DNA of 64,000 nucleotides, from the NCBI GenBank assembly GCA_946122785.1, contig CAMGYJ010000006.1, positions 3,560,538-3,624,537 of the forward strand. The letters run 5' to 3'. This DNA comes from Linum tenue. Lineage: Eukaryota > Streptophyta > Magnoliopsida > Malpighiales > Linaceae. The notes below the pieces were generated by a model that was not told where the DNA came from, did no database searches, and saw only the letters and a program-made list of their open reading frames with translations. Of this stretch, positions 33,116 through 45,133 are shown in pieces (position 1 is the first letter of the stretch; every line of letters starts with the position of its first letter). The position numbers and the translations under genes are program-made.

Positions 33116-33301
33116 ATGACGAAGACCATGAGCCGCCAACTCTTCCTCCTCCTCCTCGGCGTTCTTGGCACGGTAGCTTCAGCTGCGGCCGGTGATCATA
33201 TTCATCCGTCGCCCAAGGCGGAACAAAGTCGGTTGCTGCCTTTCAGTCGAGCCAGCTTTCCAGATGGCTTCCTCTTTGGTGCCGGAACTGCTGCTTACCA
33301 G
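33116..33301 (+). CDS. Beta-glucosidase exon 1
   Basis: Signal peptide and start of the (beta/alpha)8 barrel. It ends CAG before GTCGTC, phase 0, at ...GTAAYQ. Confidence 0.85.
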
Positions 33302-33404
33302 GTCGTCGAACCCCGCCGTATATATAATATATGCCATCAATACCCTTGATGAATTACTTACTTATTAGTGTTAACTATTACTTATACAATCAATATTTAT
33401 GTAG

Positions 33405-33474
33405 TCCGAGGGAGCCGCTTCGGGAGATGGCAAGGGGCCTAGTATCTGGGATACCTTCGTTAAGCAACATCCAG
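33405..33474 (+). CDS. Beta-glucosidase exon 2
   Basis: 70 nt after TGTAG. It encodes SEGAASGDGKGPSIWDTF and the start of the next motif, and ends phase 1 before GTCAGC. The Glu of the GH1 N-terminal signature is here. Confidence 0.87.
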
Positions 33475-34206
33475 GTCAGCTAATTACTGATCTCTCCCGC
33501 GCGCTTTAATACTAATCTCTTACCTAGCCAGCTAGCTAGCTCGCTCTTCATTCCTAGTCAACTTTTCCTGCTAAATATATGTTTATATATACATATGGTT
33601 CAATCTAGCGTACGTCAGTCGTACATTGTACGCCCGTCGAGTTTTACTATTTACAGCACGAATTAATCGAAATTTTGAGCATAATATTATACCCTAATCT
33701 CTACTATGTGAACCTCGGTCCTTAATATTCTCTAACCCAAACCACAAGATTCATTTAATTTAAAAAATAATAAACGACGATTCTGATTTAACTAAATATG
33801 TTGAAGTGCAAAAACCAAGTGTGCTGTCAATAAATGGAGTTTTAATTCTCACCGGAGAGAAACGTCACAAACCCAAATTAAGGTAATCATCATTACTGTA
33901 TTTGGTAGGCGTAATAAGCCTGTATACGTCTTTAACAGATCGTATTAAAAGCTCAATGTGAACTTTAACAGTCCAGGAAAGGGATATAATCGCACCATAA
34001 TTATTCATCATCATGTCCATTACTGCAATTGGCTGTAAATCTAAAACATAAATCTCCACCTGTAACGTCATGCCAATGAAATTAAAGAATAAAATTTTAA
34101 AAGCCTATAATGAAAAGTGAAAACTAACCAAGCAATAATTAATTATGTTAATTAAGCAATAATTATCTATTGAAACGTAAAATTATGTTTTTCTTCTGTT
34201 TGTTTC

Positions 34207-34490
34207 TGTGGGGACTCACAATTGGTTATTCGACGAGTTTTGGAGAACGACGTTCAACATGATTGAGGAGTGCGATTCTGGAGGAAGTTCGATTGATGAA
34301 GGCCCCTTTCTCGTTTATTCGTTTTGTTTTTTCTCCCCCGTAGAACTAACAGGGCTGCCCATTGCGTGGCTAAAACAACCCTTTCATCGGTAGCTCAACA
34401 CTTGGTTGACTACCGCTATTTACTTTTCAACTCTCTGTAATTCCCTATCTATTAACAATATTCTATCTATGAAAAAAAAATAACGTAAAA
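34207..34490. other. Unassigned stretch ending in an A-run within intron 2
   Basis: A segment that ends TTCTATCTATG followed by nine A (34457-34480) could be the 3' tail of a LINE or SINE. No coding match is seen. The rest of intron 2 before it (33475-34206) holds a block near 33720-33780 that recurs near 62770-62840. Confidence 0.25.
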
Positions 34491-34654
34491 TTTTGACTTC
34501 CCTTAACCAAAACGCCGCGGCCACGGCGGAGGATTGAACAGAACGGCGGCAGCGTCATTGCAGCCGTTGTGAAAAGGAAAAAGGTCAAAGTTTGCTCGCA
34601 AGTCGTGACACAAATCACCGGAAAAACGTTGTTTCTGCTCTCTTCCTCGACCCT

Positions 34655-34941
34655 TGTTAGTGTGTGGTATATGATCCACGATTGAACCTCTCCCAACAAC
34701 TCGAGTTATTGGGATCAACTGGTTCTTGACATGGTATCAGAGCCTTATGTGATCGAGAGGTCTTGTGTTCGAATCCTGGTAACCCCCATTTGTTTGTTAA
34801 GCACATGGTATGTGGACCTGTGTAAACTTCAAGCCCTTGTGAGTGGTTTTCGTTTGAAGGGACGTGTTAGTGTGTGGTATATGATCCACGATTGAACCTC
34901 TCCCAACAACTCGAGTTATTGGGACCAACTCGTTCTTGACA
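34655..34941 (+). mobile_element. TRIM element (miniature LTR retrotransposon) with target duplication
   Basis: Two 77-bp direct repeats (34655-34731 and 34865-34941) start TGTTAGTGTGTGG and end TTCTTGACA, with two mismatches. An iMet PBS, TGGTATCAGAGCC, follows the first repeat immediately (34732-34744). A purine-rich GAAGGGACG precedes the second. The 5-bp duplication ACCCT flanks the whole (34650-34654 and 34942-34946). At 287 bp with no coding capacity, this is a complete TRIM. Confidence 0.93.
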
Positions 34942-35439
34942 ACCCTCGCCATTAATCCTCTTGCTTGTCATTGTAGCCACAGTGAAAATGGAATAACCTC
35001 AAAACAAGCCTGCTGCTTTGAAATTCGTCGGGAGGCGATTTCGTCATCGGAAACGCTCTCTCCTGACCTTGAAGCACCTATCCCGTGGGCAGCTAACCGA
35101 TTCGCTGTCTGGTCCACCCTCGAGGTCAAAATCACAACCTCTGCCTTGACCCAGTCGCACAATTGGAGCCTCTCTGGCACCATTGGGATGAAGATGAAGA
35201 TGTAGGGGGTGTACGGAAACCACAGAGGTCATTAATTCTAGCGAACAGGTTCTTTAATGCATGCAGTCGGTACCGTTCGCCAACCGCCAAGAATATTGAA
35301 GGAGTGAGAGAAGACGGGGCCAAGGATCCTCAAATCCCTAGCAGGAATTGCCACACGCTCCCAGAGGGCATAAATTTGCAAGGGGAGAAGAAAGGTGTTG
35401 CGGGAGAAGAAGAGTCCGTCTCCCAGAGGGGGAAAGGAA

Positions 35440-35599
35440 TTCCAGAAGATGAGGGAAATTGTAATCTTTGGAGACTATCTGTGACTTTGTGTTTGAAACC
35501 AGTGGAAGGATTGATTTGCCACTCCACCAGCTCCTTCTGAAGCCAATTGCAGGCAATCTTACTCAGTGTCTTCCGAGCGGTGGCGGAGGAGCTGGTCAT
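35440..35599 (-). pseudogene. Fragment of a ubiquitin-conjugating enzyme E2 gene (plant UBC15-18 type)
   Basis: From ATG 35599 on the minus strand, about 43 residues (TARKTLSKIACNWLQKELVE, then a WQ.NP.TGF.HKVTD.LQR block) match the N-terminus of plant E2 enzymes of the UBC15-18 group almost residue by residue. After this the match ends at what is an exon border in the family, and the following frame is unrelated. The UBC core with the catalytic Cys is absent. Other minus-strand frames at 34500-35330 may be further captured pieces but were not recognised. It looks like a gene fragment carried into the intron, split from its left part by the TRIM. Confidence 0.7.
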
Positions 35600-35649
35600 G
35601 GCGGAGAGCGCTGCGGGGAGGAGAGAGAGGGGATTTTCAGTGGTGGCAA

Positions 35650-37150
35650 ATGAATTGTATTCATATGGTATACAGTATGCCTAAGATTGGTAAATTCTTC
35701 AGCGAGACTGTTTTAAAGGCTAAACATTGACTAGTGAAGAACAGGTCAAATAGACCCATTGATAATGGGTAAAGTATGAGTGAAGTATATATATGTGTTT
35801 GAGTGTTTGTATATGGGTTATATATGGGTTTCGTGATATGATCCTGATTGGCTCAATCCAAAATCTAGAATGGCTTCGACAAGGAGCCATATCATCAAGC
35901 CAAAAGTACCCTAAAAATGGGCTGAGTGTTTTTCCTGTTTCGGGTTACCTAGTTAGCAAGCTTGGTCGTCCCAAATGGTTCAATGGAAATCCAAGGAGAG
36001 GGGCTAGAATGAAAGTGCAAGAGTTTTTCTATGAGATCCAAGGCTTGGGAGGTCAGCCACAAGTTTGCAAGGTAGTTTTTCAAGTCCCTATACTTGTTAT
36101 GGCAAAACCGAGAAACTGGCCAGAATTGGCCAAGTCTGGAAGTCGGTGTGAGAAGGCTACTTTGAACAACTACTCGAGATGGAAGGAGGAGAGTCGAGCT
36201 AGGAGATTTGTGCCACATGAAAGTAGACATTTTCTACTCTAGCATGAAGGAATTGGTTGAGAAAATACGTACCTGGAAGGCCTCGATCGAGTGAGCAGAA
36301 GATCGAAGGAAGCCTCATTTTGAAAGACTGCTTCTCAGCAAATCCGAATCCGTTTCGAATTAGAATTACGTGTTCTCTTTGTTTTTGACTTCTGTGTTTT
36401 CGTATTCTAAAGTAATTAAGATTCCTATCATGGTTTGTACGCATAGTTAGGCTTATTTAAGGACGTTTGTCATCGTATTGTAAGACAGATTTTACAAGAT
36501 AGAATTCAAGTTTGATTTTTCGTTCATTAAGCTAGTCGCTTGTGAATTGGTTGAATTGCTTGGAGAATTTCCAAGAGTTTAGTAGCTTGTACCGATCAAT
36601 TGATCGTGGCCAACATCGAGTCATACTCATCAAGCCTTCTCCCGCCTGAACGAGCTGCGCGAATTCAATCACGATCCTAGCTTCTAGGGTTGTATTATTT
36701 GGGTAAGGTATGGATATTGCTTCCAAAATCTAAATGTGTATGGGTTAGGTATGAATACCCATTTATTTTAGGATCTTTTAACAACACATACAAAAATAGG
36801 ACATATTTGTAACACTTAAAAGTTTAGATACCAAAATGTAAGACCAAAAAATTTAGGTTCTAAATATAATTTTCCATCGATATTGTGAGGACTTATATGC
36901 AATAAAAACTAAATTTAGGTACTAAATCTATAGATCTAAGAAGTTTAGGTACCAAACTGTAATTTGTATTTCGGCATGGGTAAAACCCAAATTCATGTAA
37001 GAAAAACTCAACATAATCCAAATAAATGAGTATGAGTATAAACCCATCAAACTTTACCCATTTACCATCTATTTGGATTTCAAACCAAACCCAATTGGGT
37101 TGGTAGTAAAATACCCATGGGTATGGGTAAAATTGCCATCCCTAACTAAT
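35650..37150. other. Intron 2 stretch with possible TE remnants
   Basis: The right end (37085-37143) has AATTGGGTT and CCCATGGGTA modules and ends GCCATCCCTA. Phrases with GGGTAAAG at 35767 and CTTTACCC at 37051 are inverted to each other. This suggests a non-autonomous TIR element of about 1.4 kb, but the ends are not sharp. The open frame at 35793-36242 has no recognisable domain and I do not call it a gene. Confidence 0.3.
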
Positions 37151-37215
37151 ATATTCTTAAAAAGGATTAGGGTGCGCCTATGGTTCATTGCAAGTCACCG
37201 TAACTTGCACAATTT

Positions 37216-37574
37216 GGTCGACCTATGCGTAATTGCGGTCGACCGAATTCACTATCGTGGTCACTCTGATGGAAAATCACGGTCGACCATTAACATATAG
37301 TGGTCAACTGTTTTAAGTTAGTTGATATTGAAATGGTCGACCACACTAAAACTTCGGTCGACCTTTTAGGGTAGACAGAAGCAAAATGGTTGCCCGTAAA
37401 TGTTAGGAGGTCGACCACTTGATGGTAGTCATTACCGAAATGGTCAACCATTTACAACAACGGGTCGACCGGATAGACGACTAAACTCTTATCCATTCAT
37501 CCATCCCCTTTGACATGAAATGTAGATAAAAAGTGTTGGTTTCGCGGTCGACCACATACTGTAAGAGGTCGACC
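37216..37574. repeat. GGTCGACC pair array, left end of the transposon block
   Basis: Sites start at 37216/37237, 37281/37302, 37335/37356, 37388/37409, 37442/37463 and 37546/37567. Every pair is exactly 21 bp apart. Nine of the twelve are exact GGTCGACC; 37302, 37388 and 37442 are variants with one to three changes. Pairs recur about every 53-65 bp, with one double gap. The 13-bp spacers within pairs share little sequence. Confidence 0.92.
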
Positions 37575-37815
37575 GGTTATAGGAAAATCAACATATAACC
37601 TTTGACTTTTTTGCTTATGTCTGTCGATGTGCGTGGTTTGTTTGCTCATACGAATTATGATTGAAACCAATCTAACTCGCACAGAATCAGTCCACAATCA
37701 TGATAGCAAGAAACCATAACTTCATAACAACGTAACACACTAACACGAAATACAATAAAACATACCTCACAATTGTTCACACATACTTAAAATCGAAAAC
37801 CACAATGTCATAATT

Positions 37816-39111
37816 TCAATCCACCATCATAGTTGTTTCAAACCAAATCGTCTTAACAACAACAACAAAAAAACAATCTACAATCATAGAGTTCCTATAC
37901 CTCTCCCCTCTCCTTTCACTCATCCGCATTTTTCTCATTGGTGGTGCTAGCATTATGGTGGTCGGATGTGGTGGGATGCATGTATCTTCCACTGAAGGAT
38001 CGGAACTCATCTCACATCTATGTTATAGTCACCTGTAGTGTGCTCATCTTGCTGGACATCTGCCCTATGTAGTCGTACATGACATCCATGCGGTCCCATA
38101 TACGATCTAGGGTGACTTGTGGAGTTGAACTTTGTGGCTGCGCCATTGGCTCATCTCCGGGCTCATCATCATCATCATGGACTAAATGAGGATTGTATGC
38201 TCGGACATACACACCATCATGCATTTCAAATCTCATCTTCTTCAGGGATGTAACTATGTAAAACTCCTACCTTCTGACTCTTTAACCAACCTTTTCACTT
38301 AAATTCATAGAAAAATTCTCAAATAGCAAACTGAGGATCATCCCATAGGGAAGATTCCTGTTTGAACTATCTGCAACAACAAGCATGCGTTTAAAGATCA
38401 AATATGGCAAGTTAATCTTCTCATGTGAAAGTAGGTTGGTGAGGAGCTCCATGTCAAAGTAGGTGACTACCACCCGATATCCAACCTTTGGAAGAATATT
38501 GTTGGAGAGCGTATGGTGAAGAACTCTGGCTTCAACTGTCAACTGGCGAATAGTTGGCCTACTGTGATCCTCAGCTTCTTCCTCTTCAACAAGACCACAT
38601 ACAATTTGTATTTGCTTAGCTCTCGAGAAATGAGTTTCATTCCAAGCATTGTAAGCATCGATTCTCTTTCCGAGTTTGGAGTCTCCAGTACTGTTGCCAA
38701 CACATTTTTGGTGATCCGCATCTCTACCCCATTCACATAGGTTTTAAGAGAATGAATCGATCCATTTTCCGAATGCTGATAGACGATGTTGTTGTAGAAA
38801 TACTATACCATTTTTGGGTAGTATGGTACATCGAGAGATGTCACCTTCATTCAATCTTGCTCCACAAATAGTGCAAGGAACCCGTAATTCTCGAAATGAG
38901 CATATTCATGAGTCGTCAATGGCCTTCCAGGAGCCACCCTGGGGTTGTGCATTCTATTCTCTTCATATTTGTCGCTTTGTATTTTGGTCTGAAATAGAGT
39001 TGGATTGAATTCTACCCATTCAGAACATGAGGCTACTGATTTGGATGACTTTCTTTTCTTCTTTCCTCTATCCATCCTGAGATCAAAGAAAAGAGAGTTC
39101 ACATTAGCCAA
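37816..39111 (-). pseudogene. Putative plant transposon protein-like region, broken
   Basis: Minus-strand pieces 39111-38851, 38736-38539, 38542-38282, 38236-38018 and 38010-37816 read in order like the 'putative plant transposon protein' family. They show an N-terminal GFLALFVEQ stretch, a RITKNVLATVLETPNSE region, an ILPKVGYRVVVTYFD helix followed by INLPYLIFKRM and PYGMILSLLFENF, and a C-terminal acidic, Pro/Gln-rich tail ending in RIWDRMDVMYDYI. The pieces are separated by stops or introns I could not resolve. Function is unknown. Similar proteins are found in plant Mutator-like and retroelement ORFs. Confidence 0.5.
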
Positions 39112-39237
39112 ATGACGAAACCAAACAGACTCAGTCGGCCTGTCTGGAAATAGGTTAACTTATACTCTGCATGCACAAGCTTAAGAACATCAATAAACTA
39201 GTAGACTTTGCTAAAACCGACAAAACAAAACAAAATC

Positions 39238-40169
39238 GATCGACTTCACTGGGAATAGGTCGACCTTTTTTACAAACAGAAGCTTAAAATCGCCAAAACT
39301 TTTGCATAAATCGACGAAACCAAACATCATCGTTCGACCTCAAACAAAATAGGTCGACCTTTTTATGCAATCAGAAGCTTAAAATCGGAATGAATTTTGC
39401 ATAATCGACGAAACCGAACGGACTCGGTCGACCTATTTTTGCAAGAAAAACCATAATAGAAATCGGGCGACACCCAGCCAACCAAACGACCATCTGAATG
39501 ATGTCGTAATGAAACGGGGTCGGTCGACCACAGACGAACAATTTCGACCGATTCTGGCGAAGAGTATACAAAACCCTAACTTTCTAGATTTAAAGCAATT
39601 GTCGAGAAACCAAACAGAGTCGGCCTACCGTTGTTGAAGAAGGCCGACCACTTCTGTCGAAAAACCTAATTGTTTGCTGGTTTTGGGGGTTGAAAAATAA
39701 TCTACTGTGAATGCAAATAGATTCGATCGACCTAGCAGTGATGCGGCCGACTGAATTTGTCAAACAACAGCCAATGTTTTAAAGATTTGGGGGTTTGTTC
39801 AAAACCAATCTTTTCTAATGAAAACGAACAAAAACTAACCAAAATGACAAGAACATATGAGAAATATACCTTATTCTTCTTATGAGCAGTTGTGAATGCA
39901 ATAGATTGGAGGTTTTTGTGCTTCTTCTAGGGTTTTTTGGTGATAGAAGAAGGGAAAGGAGAGAAAAGAAGAAAGTGAGAAAGAGATGAAGATAGAAAAA
40001 TGAGTGGTGGAAGCTTCTGTAAAGTGAAATAAAGGGTTAGGTTTTTAGGGTTGGACTCGATTTGTTTTAAAATTTCGTCTTGTCCGTCGAACACTTCCAC
40101 GGTCGACCACGTTCAGAAAATGGTCGACCTGGTTCTTTCTTGTCGACCTCTTCCTCCATCAAGTCGACT
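39238..40169. repeat. GGTCGACC pair array between transposon-protein and transposase regions
   Basis: Pairs at 39238/39258, 39332/39352, 39522/39542, 39622/39642 and 39725/39745 are all 20 bp apart, and 40101/40122 and 40141/40162 are 21 bp apart. A single exact site lies at 39426. Exact GGTCGACC occurs at 39258, 39352, 39426, 39522, 40101 and 40122; the others are near-matches. Pair-to-pair distance is about 94-103 bp. The repeat unit also includes a CAGAAGCTTAAAATCG segment. Confidence 0.88.
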
Positions 40170-40389
40170 GTTTCCTCTGTTCTAGAAAATTTCAACAACT
40201 AAATAACACATGCTTATATTTTGAAGATAATTTAAAAATACATAAATTCAAAAATAAATGATACAATCTAAGTCCGAAAAATAAACTCCTAAAAAATAGT
40301 ACAAGAAATTTATGATATTTTTATGAGACTTTGTTTCGGAAACTTGGGCAAAATTGACCATATTTTCCATATTTCGAACACTTTCTTAT

Positions 40390-41757
40390 GCTTTTGCCTG
40401 ATGCATCCCCTCCTGTGCTTTATCGATGCGCTAAACAAAATATTGCAAGCTGTATTGAGTTCCTACATACCCATTTATCCAATGGTTACATGACTCACAT
40501 CGCGAGGTTGATTGGAGTCCACCGAAATAAATATCCTTCAAGTATACCTCTGGCCAAAGTGATTTGTCAGAGTACAAATCCTACAACCACTTATTTACAG
40601 ACAAACCATGCTTAGTAATCAAAGTCTCCCAGTGGCTCTCAAACTCCTCAGTTAATATACGTGCTTTCGCCAAGTGGGTTAATGCGCTAACGAACTCTCT
40701 ATTACGAACAATTGTTATCGCATTTGTCTCAATATCCCAAATACACAGTCAATGAGGCACTCCAACCAGTACATTAGCAATGGCGCCCCACATAGGCTTG
40801 TATCCGTTTGTGATCACTGCAGTCGGCATCTTAGAGTTCATACACTCCAGGAAAGTATTCAAAAACCAAATATAGTTGGGGATTGTCTCGTTATCCAATT
40901 GGGAAAAACCATATATGATGTTACGGTGATGGTGATTTACACCAACCATCATAGAGTTCATACACTCCAGGAAAGTATTCAAAAACCAAATATAGTTGGG
41001 GATTGTCTCGTTATCCAATTGGGAAAAACCATATATGATGTTACGGTGATTGTGATTTACACCAACCATCATAACTAATGGCCGATTGTACTTGTTGCGC
41101 TTGTAGCATGCATCAAACGCCAAGACATCCCCCTAAAAAGAGATTGATTAATTCACCTTGATCATTGATTGTGTACTTTAATAAGCTGCATATATCAGAA
41201 ATATGTTTACTTTGCAAGCAACCCAATGTTTGGTTTACATCTCCTATTAGACCGTTGTCAATTTTCGGGCTTTCTGAACAGCGTTATCGAAATCTATTGG
41301 AGTGTACCCCAGATTCTCATATCCTCCAACTTTATTCTTCATGAACTGAACAATGTTGCGTTGTTTTATTCCTGACTTTCGCATCCATATCGTCAATGCC
41401 TTGTCTCCTTCACTCACATTTCGATGAGACCGAAGAATTTGAGTTTCTTCTTCATTGCATCAACGAAGTGAGTTCTTCCTTTCGAACTTAGAAACAACCC
41501 ACATTTTCTTCCCCCGATCAAAGCGTACTTATAGGATGCCTTGCAAAAATCTCTTGTCATCTTACGATGTTGTCGTATCCGACCTCTTTATCTATATGCC
41601 TCTTCTGTCTAATTCCCTCTCTTGAACATACCATTTTCCTCCCAGTAACTACTCCTCGATGATTCCTCCAAAGATCACTACGTCGAACGCTAAACCCTTT
41701 CACTTTAGCATAGGCATCATAAGATTTGTCTGTATCTTCTAATATTTGAAACTCCAT
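40390..41757 (-). pseudogene. Mutator-like transposase of FAR1 type, broken
   Basis: The N-terminal piece (41757-41557) is a FAR1 DNA-binding domain (YDAYAKVKGFSVRR, VVTGRKMVCSREG). A middle stretch (41560-41250) has RSHRNVSEGDKALTIWMRKS-type sequence. The MULE core (41123-40749) begins AFDACYKRNKYNRPLV and includes GVNHHHRNIIYGFSQLDNET. The 3' part (40750-40390) has a NKWL region and LKDIYFGGLQSTSRCESCN, as in FAR1/MULE proteins. Stops interrupt several parts, and a 120-bp in-frame duplication repeats 40 residues of the core. The protein would have moved the element; it is inactive as it stands. Confidence 0.83.
40833..41072. repeat. 120-bp direct duplication inside the transposase core
   Basis: 40833-40952 is repeated at 40953-41072 with about two differences. 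The length is a multiple of three, so the frame stays open and 40 residues are doubled. Confidence 0.92.
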
Positions 41758-43186
41758 GGAAGGAATTTGTTATGCATATTCAGTAGTTTCTTCATCATCC
41801 ATAAATTCTTCATCAGCACCCTCAGTTTCCTCATCGTCCCTAATCTCTTCGTCATCTGTATCATCTATATCATCTTCATTATCCACAGTTTCTCCTCGAG
41901 CATCCTCGGTTTCCTCATCGTCCCCAATCTCTTTAACATCTCTATTATCGTCTATATCATCTCTAACAATTCTCCTTTAATATCTTTAACAATCTCTTTA
42001 ACATCTCTTCGTCATCTGTATCGTCTATATCATCTCTATTATCCATCCTGCAATGATCACAATAAGAATTGTATGTCAATATGAAAAATAAATTTATGTT
42101 ACTAAAATCAAAATTAGGTCTCGTCAGGTCAACGGTAGCCTAGAGTAGTAAGGTCGATCATATTACAAAATAACACAAATTCGGTCGACTGTGATAGTTG
42201 ACATGGTTGATCTAATTAAAAACAAACTAACCACAAAAACCAGTTAACAAGCACACATGATTCATAGATGTATAGAGAAGACTAGAATCGGTCAACCATT
42301 TGAGAAATTCGGACGAGCACAGCACGCGAGACTCGCAAAATATGGTCGACCTCTTCCACGACAAGGTCGACCTGTATTTGATGATTAGCTAAGCACCAAA
42401 CAATCTTCGCGTGATAATGAAAACATACCTTAGCAAATAAGGTCGACCACTTAGGTATAAGGTCGACCGGTGTAAGAACAAACAATACACCAACACACGA
42501 TCACAATAAGCGCGATGATATTACAACTTCACACCAACAGATTGCATAAATCGAAGTATGATGAAATTCTTAAGACTTCATCTATTTATAGAGAATATAG
42601 ACGACGTCCTTATCCTTATTAGTATGGGGAACACATATCCTAAATAGTAAAGGATACACAAAATCCTAATTCGACAAGGAGAAGTACACAAAATTAATGC
42701 AAATATAGGCCGACCTCTTTCTGGTCATGGTCGACCGTTTTTGCTAGAGGATACAATCACCAGGACTGAAGCCTTATTCGAGATCGTTTAGGAGCTAACT
42801 AAAATTCTCATAGGTCGACCGTAAGCATACGAGATCGACCTATTTCTTTCTGTGGTCGACCGATTTGAGTAAACGATTCATACTCTAAATGCCTTGAAAT
42901 CCATGATTATATAACTAATCAAATAAACGAAAACATTGAATATCTTAAAGAAAACAACCTCGCAATCAAAATTTAACGTATTGCCTTACAATTGTAACAT
43001 TGTAACTGAATGATATCATTTCTTTGCTTTTTTGTTTGAACTCTTTCTCTCTTTGCCTCGTTCCGCACATTCATCTACTATATGCTTGAAAAGATTTTCT
43101 CGTGCACGGTTTCCAAAATGTGTAGGCAGATACCACATGTACTGCATTATGGCATAAAACACTTCTTTAGAACTAAAAAAACAAAA
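41758..43186. other. Non-coding stretch with GGTCGACC pairs between transposase and Ulp1 region
   Basis: A TCATC/CTCTTC-rich tract (41780-42050) is followed by motif pairs at 42290/42311 (degenerate), 42344/42365, 42441/42461, 42708/42729 and the triple 42813/42833/42854. Spacings are 20 or 21 bp. No gene is seen. Confidence 0.75.
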
Positions 43187-45101
43187 TCAAAATTTAGCAA
43201 GTTTTTTGGTTGACGATATACTAATCACTCTATCCAGTTCTTTGGATCCATAACGAATCCACTGCATCATGTGCACACCACACTCGGTACCATTCCTTGG
43301 CCCCTGAACGCGTAGCTCATCGATATTGAAATCTTCAAAATAAGGTAATGTTGCATTACTTATGCGCTCAGGTTTGAACATATCATGCAGTTTGGACAAC
43401 TATACACAAACAACGAATATTATATGCTTCTAGCAGTACACATGACACTTAATTAGTAGTCAGAATCTCATAGGAAACACTTACCATTTTCTTGTAGTAC
43501 TGATTTGATTTACGTTTACGACCCGCCTCGCTAGTTGGTGTTAGATTGTCAAGCAAAAATGCATTTTTTGCTGGACATTGACGAGATACAAAAACCAAGG
43601 ACGTGCATCATCGTCCAAAACTGGCATAAATATCTAGCTAGGAAAAAGTATGTTATTAAAATGAGAATAGAAGCAAATTCACTTTGAAAGCTTAATGAGA
43701 TAAGTACATTGGCAAACCTTCTGACATGCACTAACATTCGGCATAAACACCACGCCATCATCCAGAAACTTGTTACGAATTTTTTCGGTCTTCATGTGAC
43801 GACCTACCATTTTATGCACCATATTTTTATTAAAATTACTTGACATGGTACAATATTATTAACTAGGTTAAGACCAATGAATGCAAAATACTGCTCTTAC
43901 CGAAAATATATTTGGAAAATACCACACATTTGGCTCTTTATTTTAATTTTTTCCAAACATTGTTAGTGGCAATGCACACAAATCCATTACCTACAAACCA
44001 ATAGTCAACCACAAAATCATCGTAAATCATAACAGAAATAATGCACAACTCATACCAAAGTCGTAGTATAATAATACTTACGGATGAGCAGATCCAACTA
44101 TTCTCTCTAATGACCGAACTCAAATATTTTTTCCTTTGTATGTTTTCTTGAACAAAGTAAAAAATGACCAAACTGCAAAAAAAAAAAAACAGTATTGTCA
44201 ATTGTGACTTGCACCAAACAGTCAAACTATTCACTGGCATGGTCGACCTATTTTGGACATGCAATATGTCGACCTCATTGTTGTGACGGTCGACCAGATG
44301 AACTATTTTAAGAAAATAATACTTCTCTTACTTGTCCTATTTCGTGTCTCCAACCTTCTCTTTAGTAACAACGTAAAACAAGTCTTCGACTGAATTTTGC
44401 ATATATTTCATAAAATCTGCTAGCCCCTCCACTTTCATGACCTACAACTCAGAGTTAATATTGAAATTGCATATGAAAACAAACACACAATATGTAACTT
44501 AGACTTACTCTGTATTTTTCATAAGGACTCTTAGATTCATCTTCGTCGCTACCATCACCAAATAATCCTTTTCTTGCTAAATGATCCTTCTGTGGAGTGG
44601 TGTATGAATGACTTTCATATCGAGATTTCTTGTACTAAGGAGAGGAACCATTGCTGCCAAATGTTACTTGACTCTATTAATCATATAAAAAACAAATTAA
44701 CACTGATGATAGTCATACTAATATCTTCACTCACATGAATATACTATCACCTTAAACTTGCAGTCTTTCAATAAATCGTCTATGCTCTTGTAGCAATTTG
44801 CAGACTCGTTATGGTCTTCCTCCTCTTCATCAAAGTCAAGTTTCTTTGTGGTACCATCTCTTTGTCCCTTCTCCATTCTTTCTTCACGCATTTCTTCGAT
44901 AACACGTTCTAGCCTCTCAAAACCATCATGCATCATCCCAGTCATATCTGTCAATCGAACTGACAACTTCTCCAGTGTATCACACATGGAATTCTGATAG
45001 TTATTGAATTCTTTTCGACAAATCACCATCTGCCCTTGTGTGGTTTTCAACACTTTCATAATCTCACCATCATTGTGTTGTTTTTTCTCATCATGCACCA
45101 T
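43187..45101 (-). pseudogene. Ulp1-type (peptidase C48) protease region of the transposon block
   Basis: Minus strand, in pieces. 45101-44727 is acidic with a coiled coil (LSVRLTDMTGMMHDGFERLE). Around 43745-43700 is DDGVVFMPNVSACQK. Around 43630-43530, frames read IFMPVLDDDARPWFLYLVN and LLDNLTPTSE. 43399-43187 has NGTECGVHMMQWIRYG, the Cys box. These match the order His-Trp, Asp, Cys of Ulp1 proteases, but where the catalytic His-Trp stands in the family this copy reads Pro-Trp. Introns and/or stops separate the pieces. Ulp1-like proteases are known passengers of plant Mutator-like elements. It probably has no protease activity. Confidence 0.68.
44241..44295. repeat. GGTCGACC sites within the Ulp1 region
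   Basis: Exact sites at 44241 and 44288, and a one-base variant at 44267, which is 21 bp before 44288. They fall between coding pieces, probably in an intron. Confidence 0.75.
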
Positions 45102-45133
45102 CGTCTAATTAAATAACATCGTATCCTAAATTA

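Noticed and set aside
35793..36242. 149-codon frame in intron 2
   Set aside because: No domain, signal or homology recognised. Probably chance within an old repeat.
37216..37574. GGTCGACC array read as a CRISPR or plain satellite
   Set aside because: The repeat is only 8 bp, palindromic and paired, and the DNA between is neither constant nor of one length.
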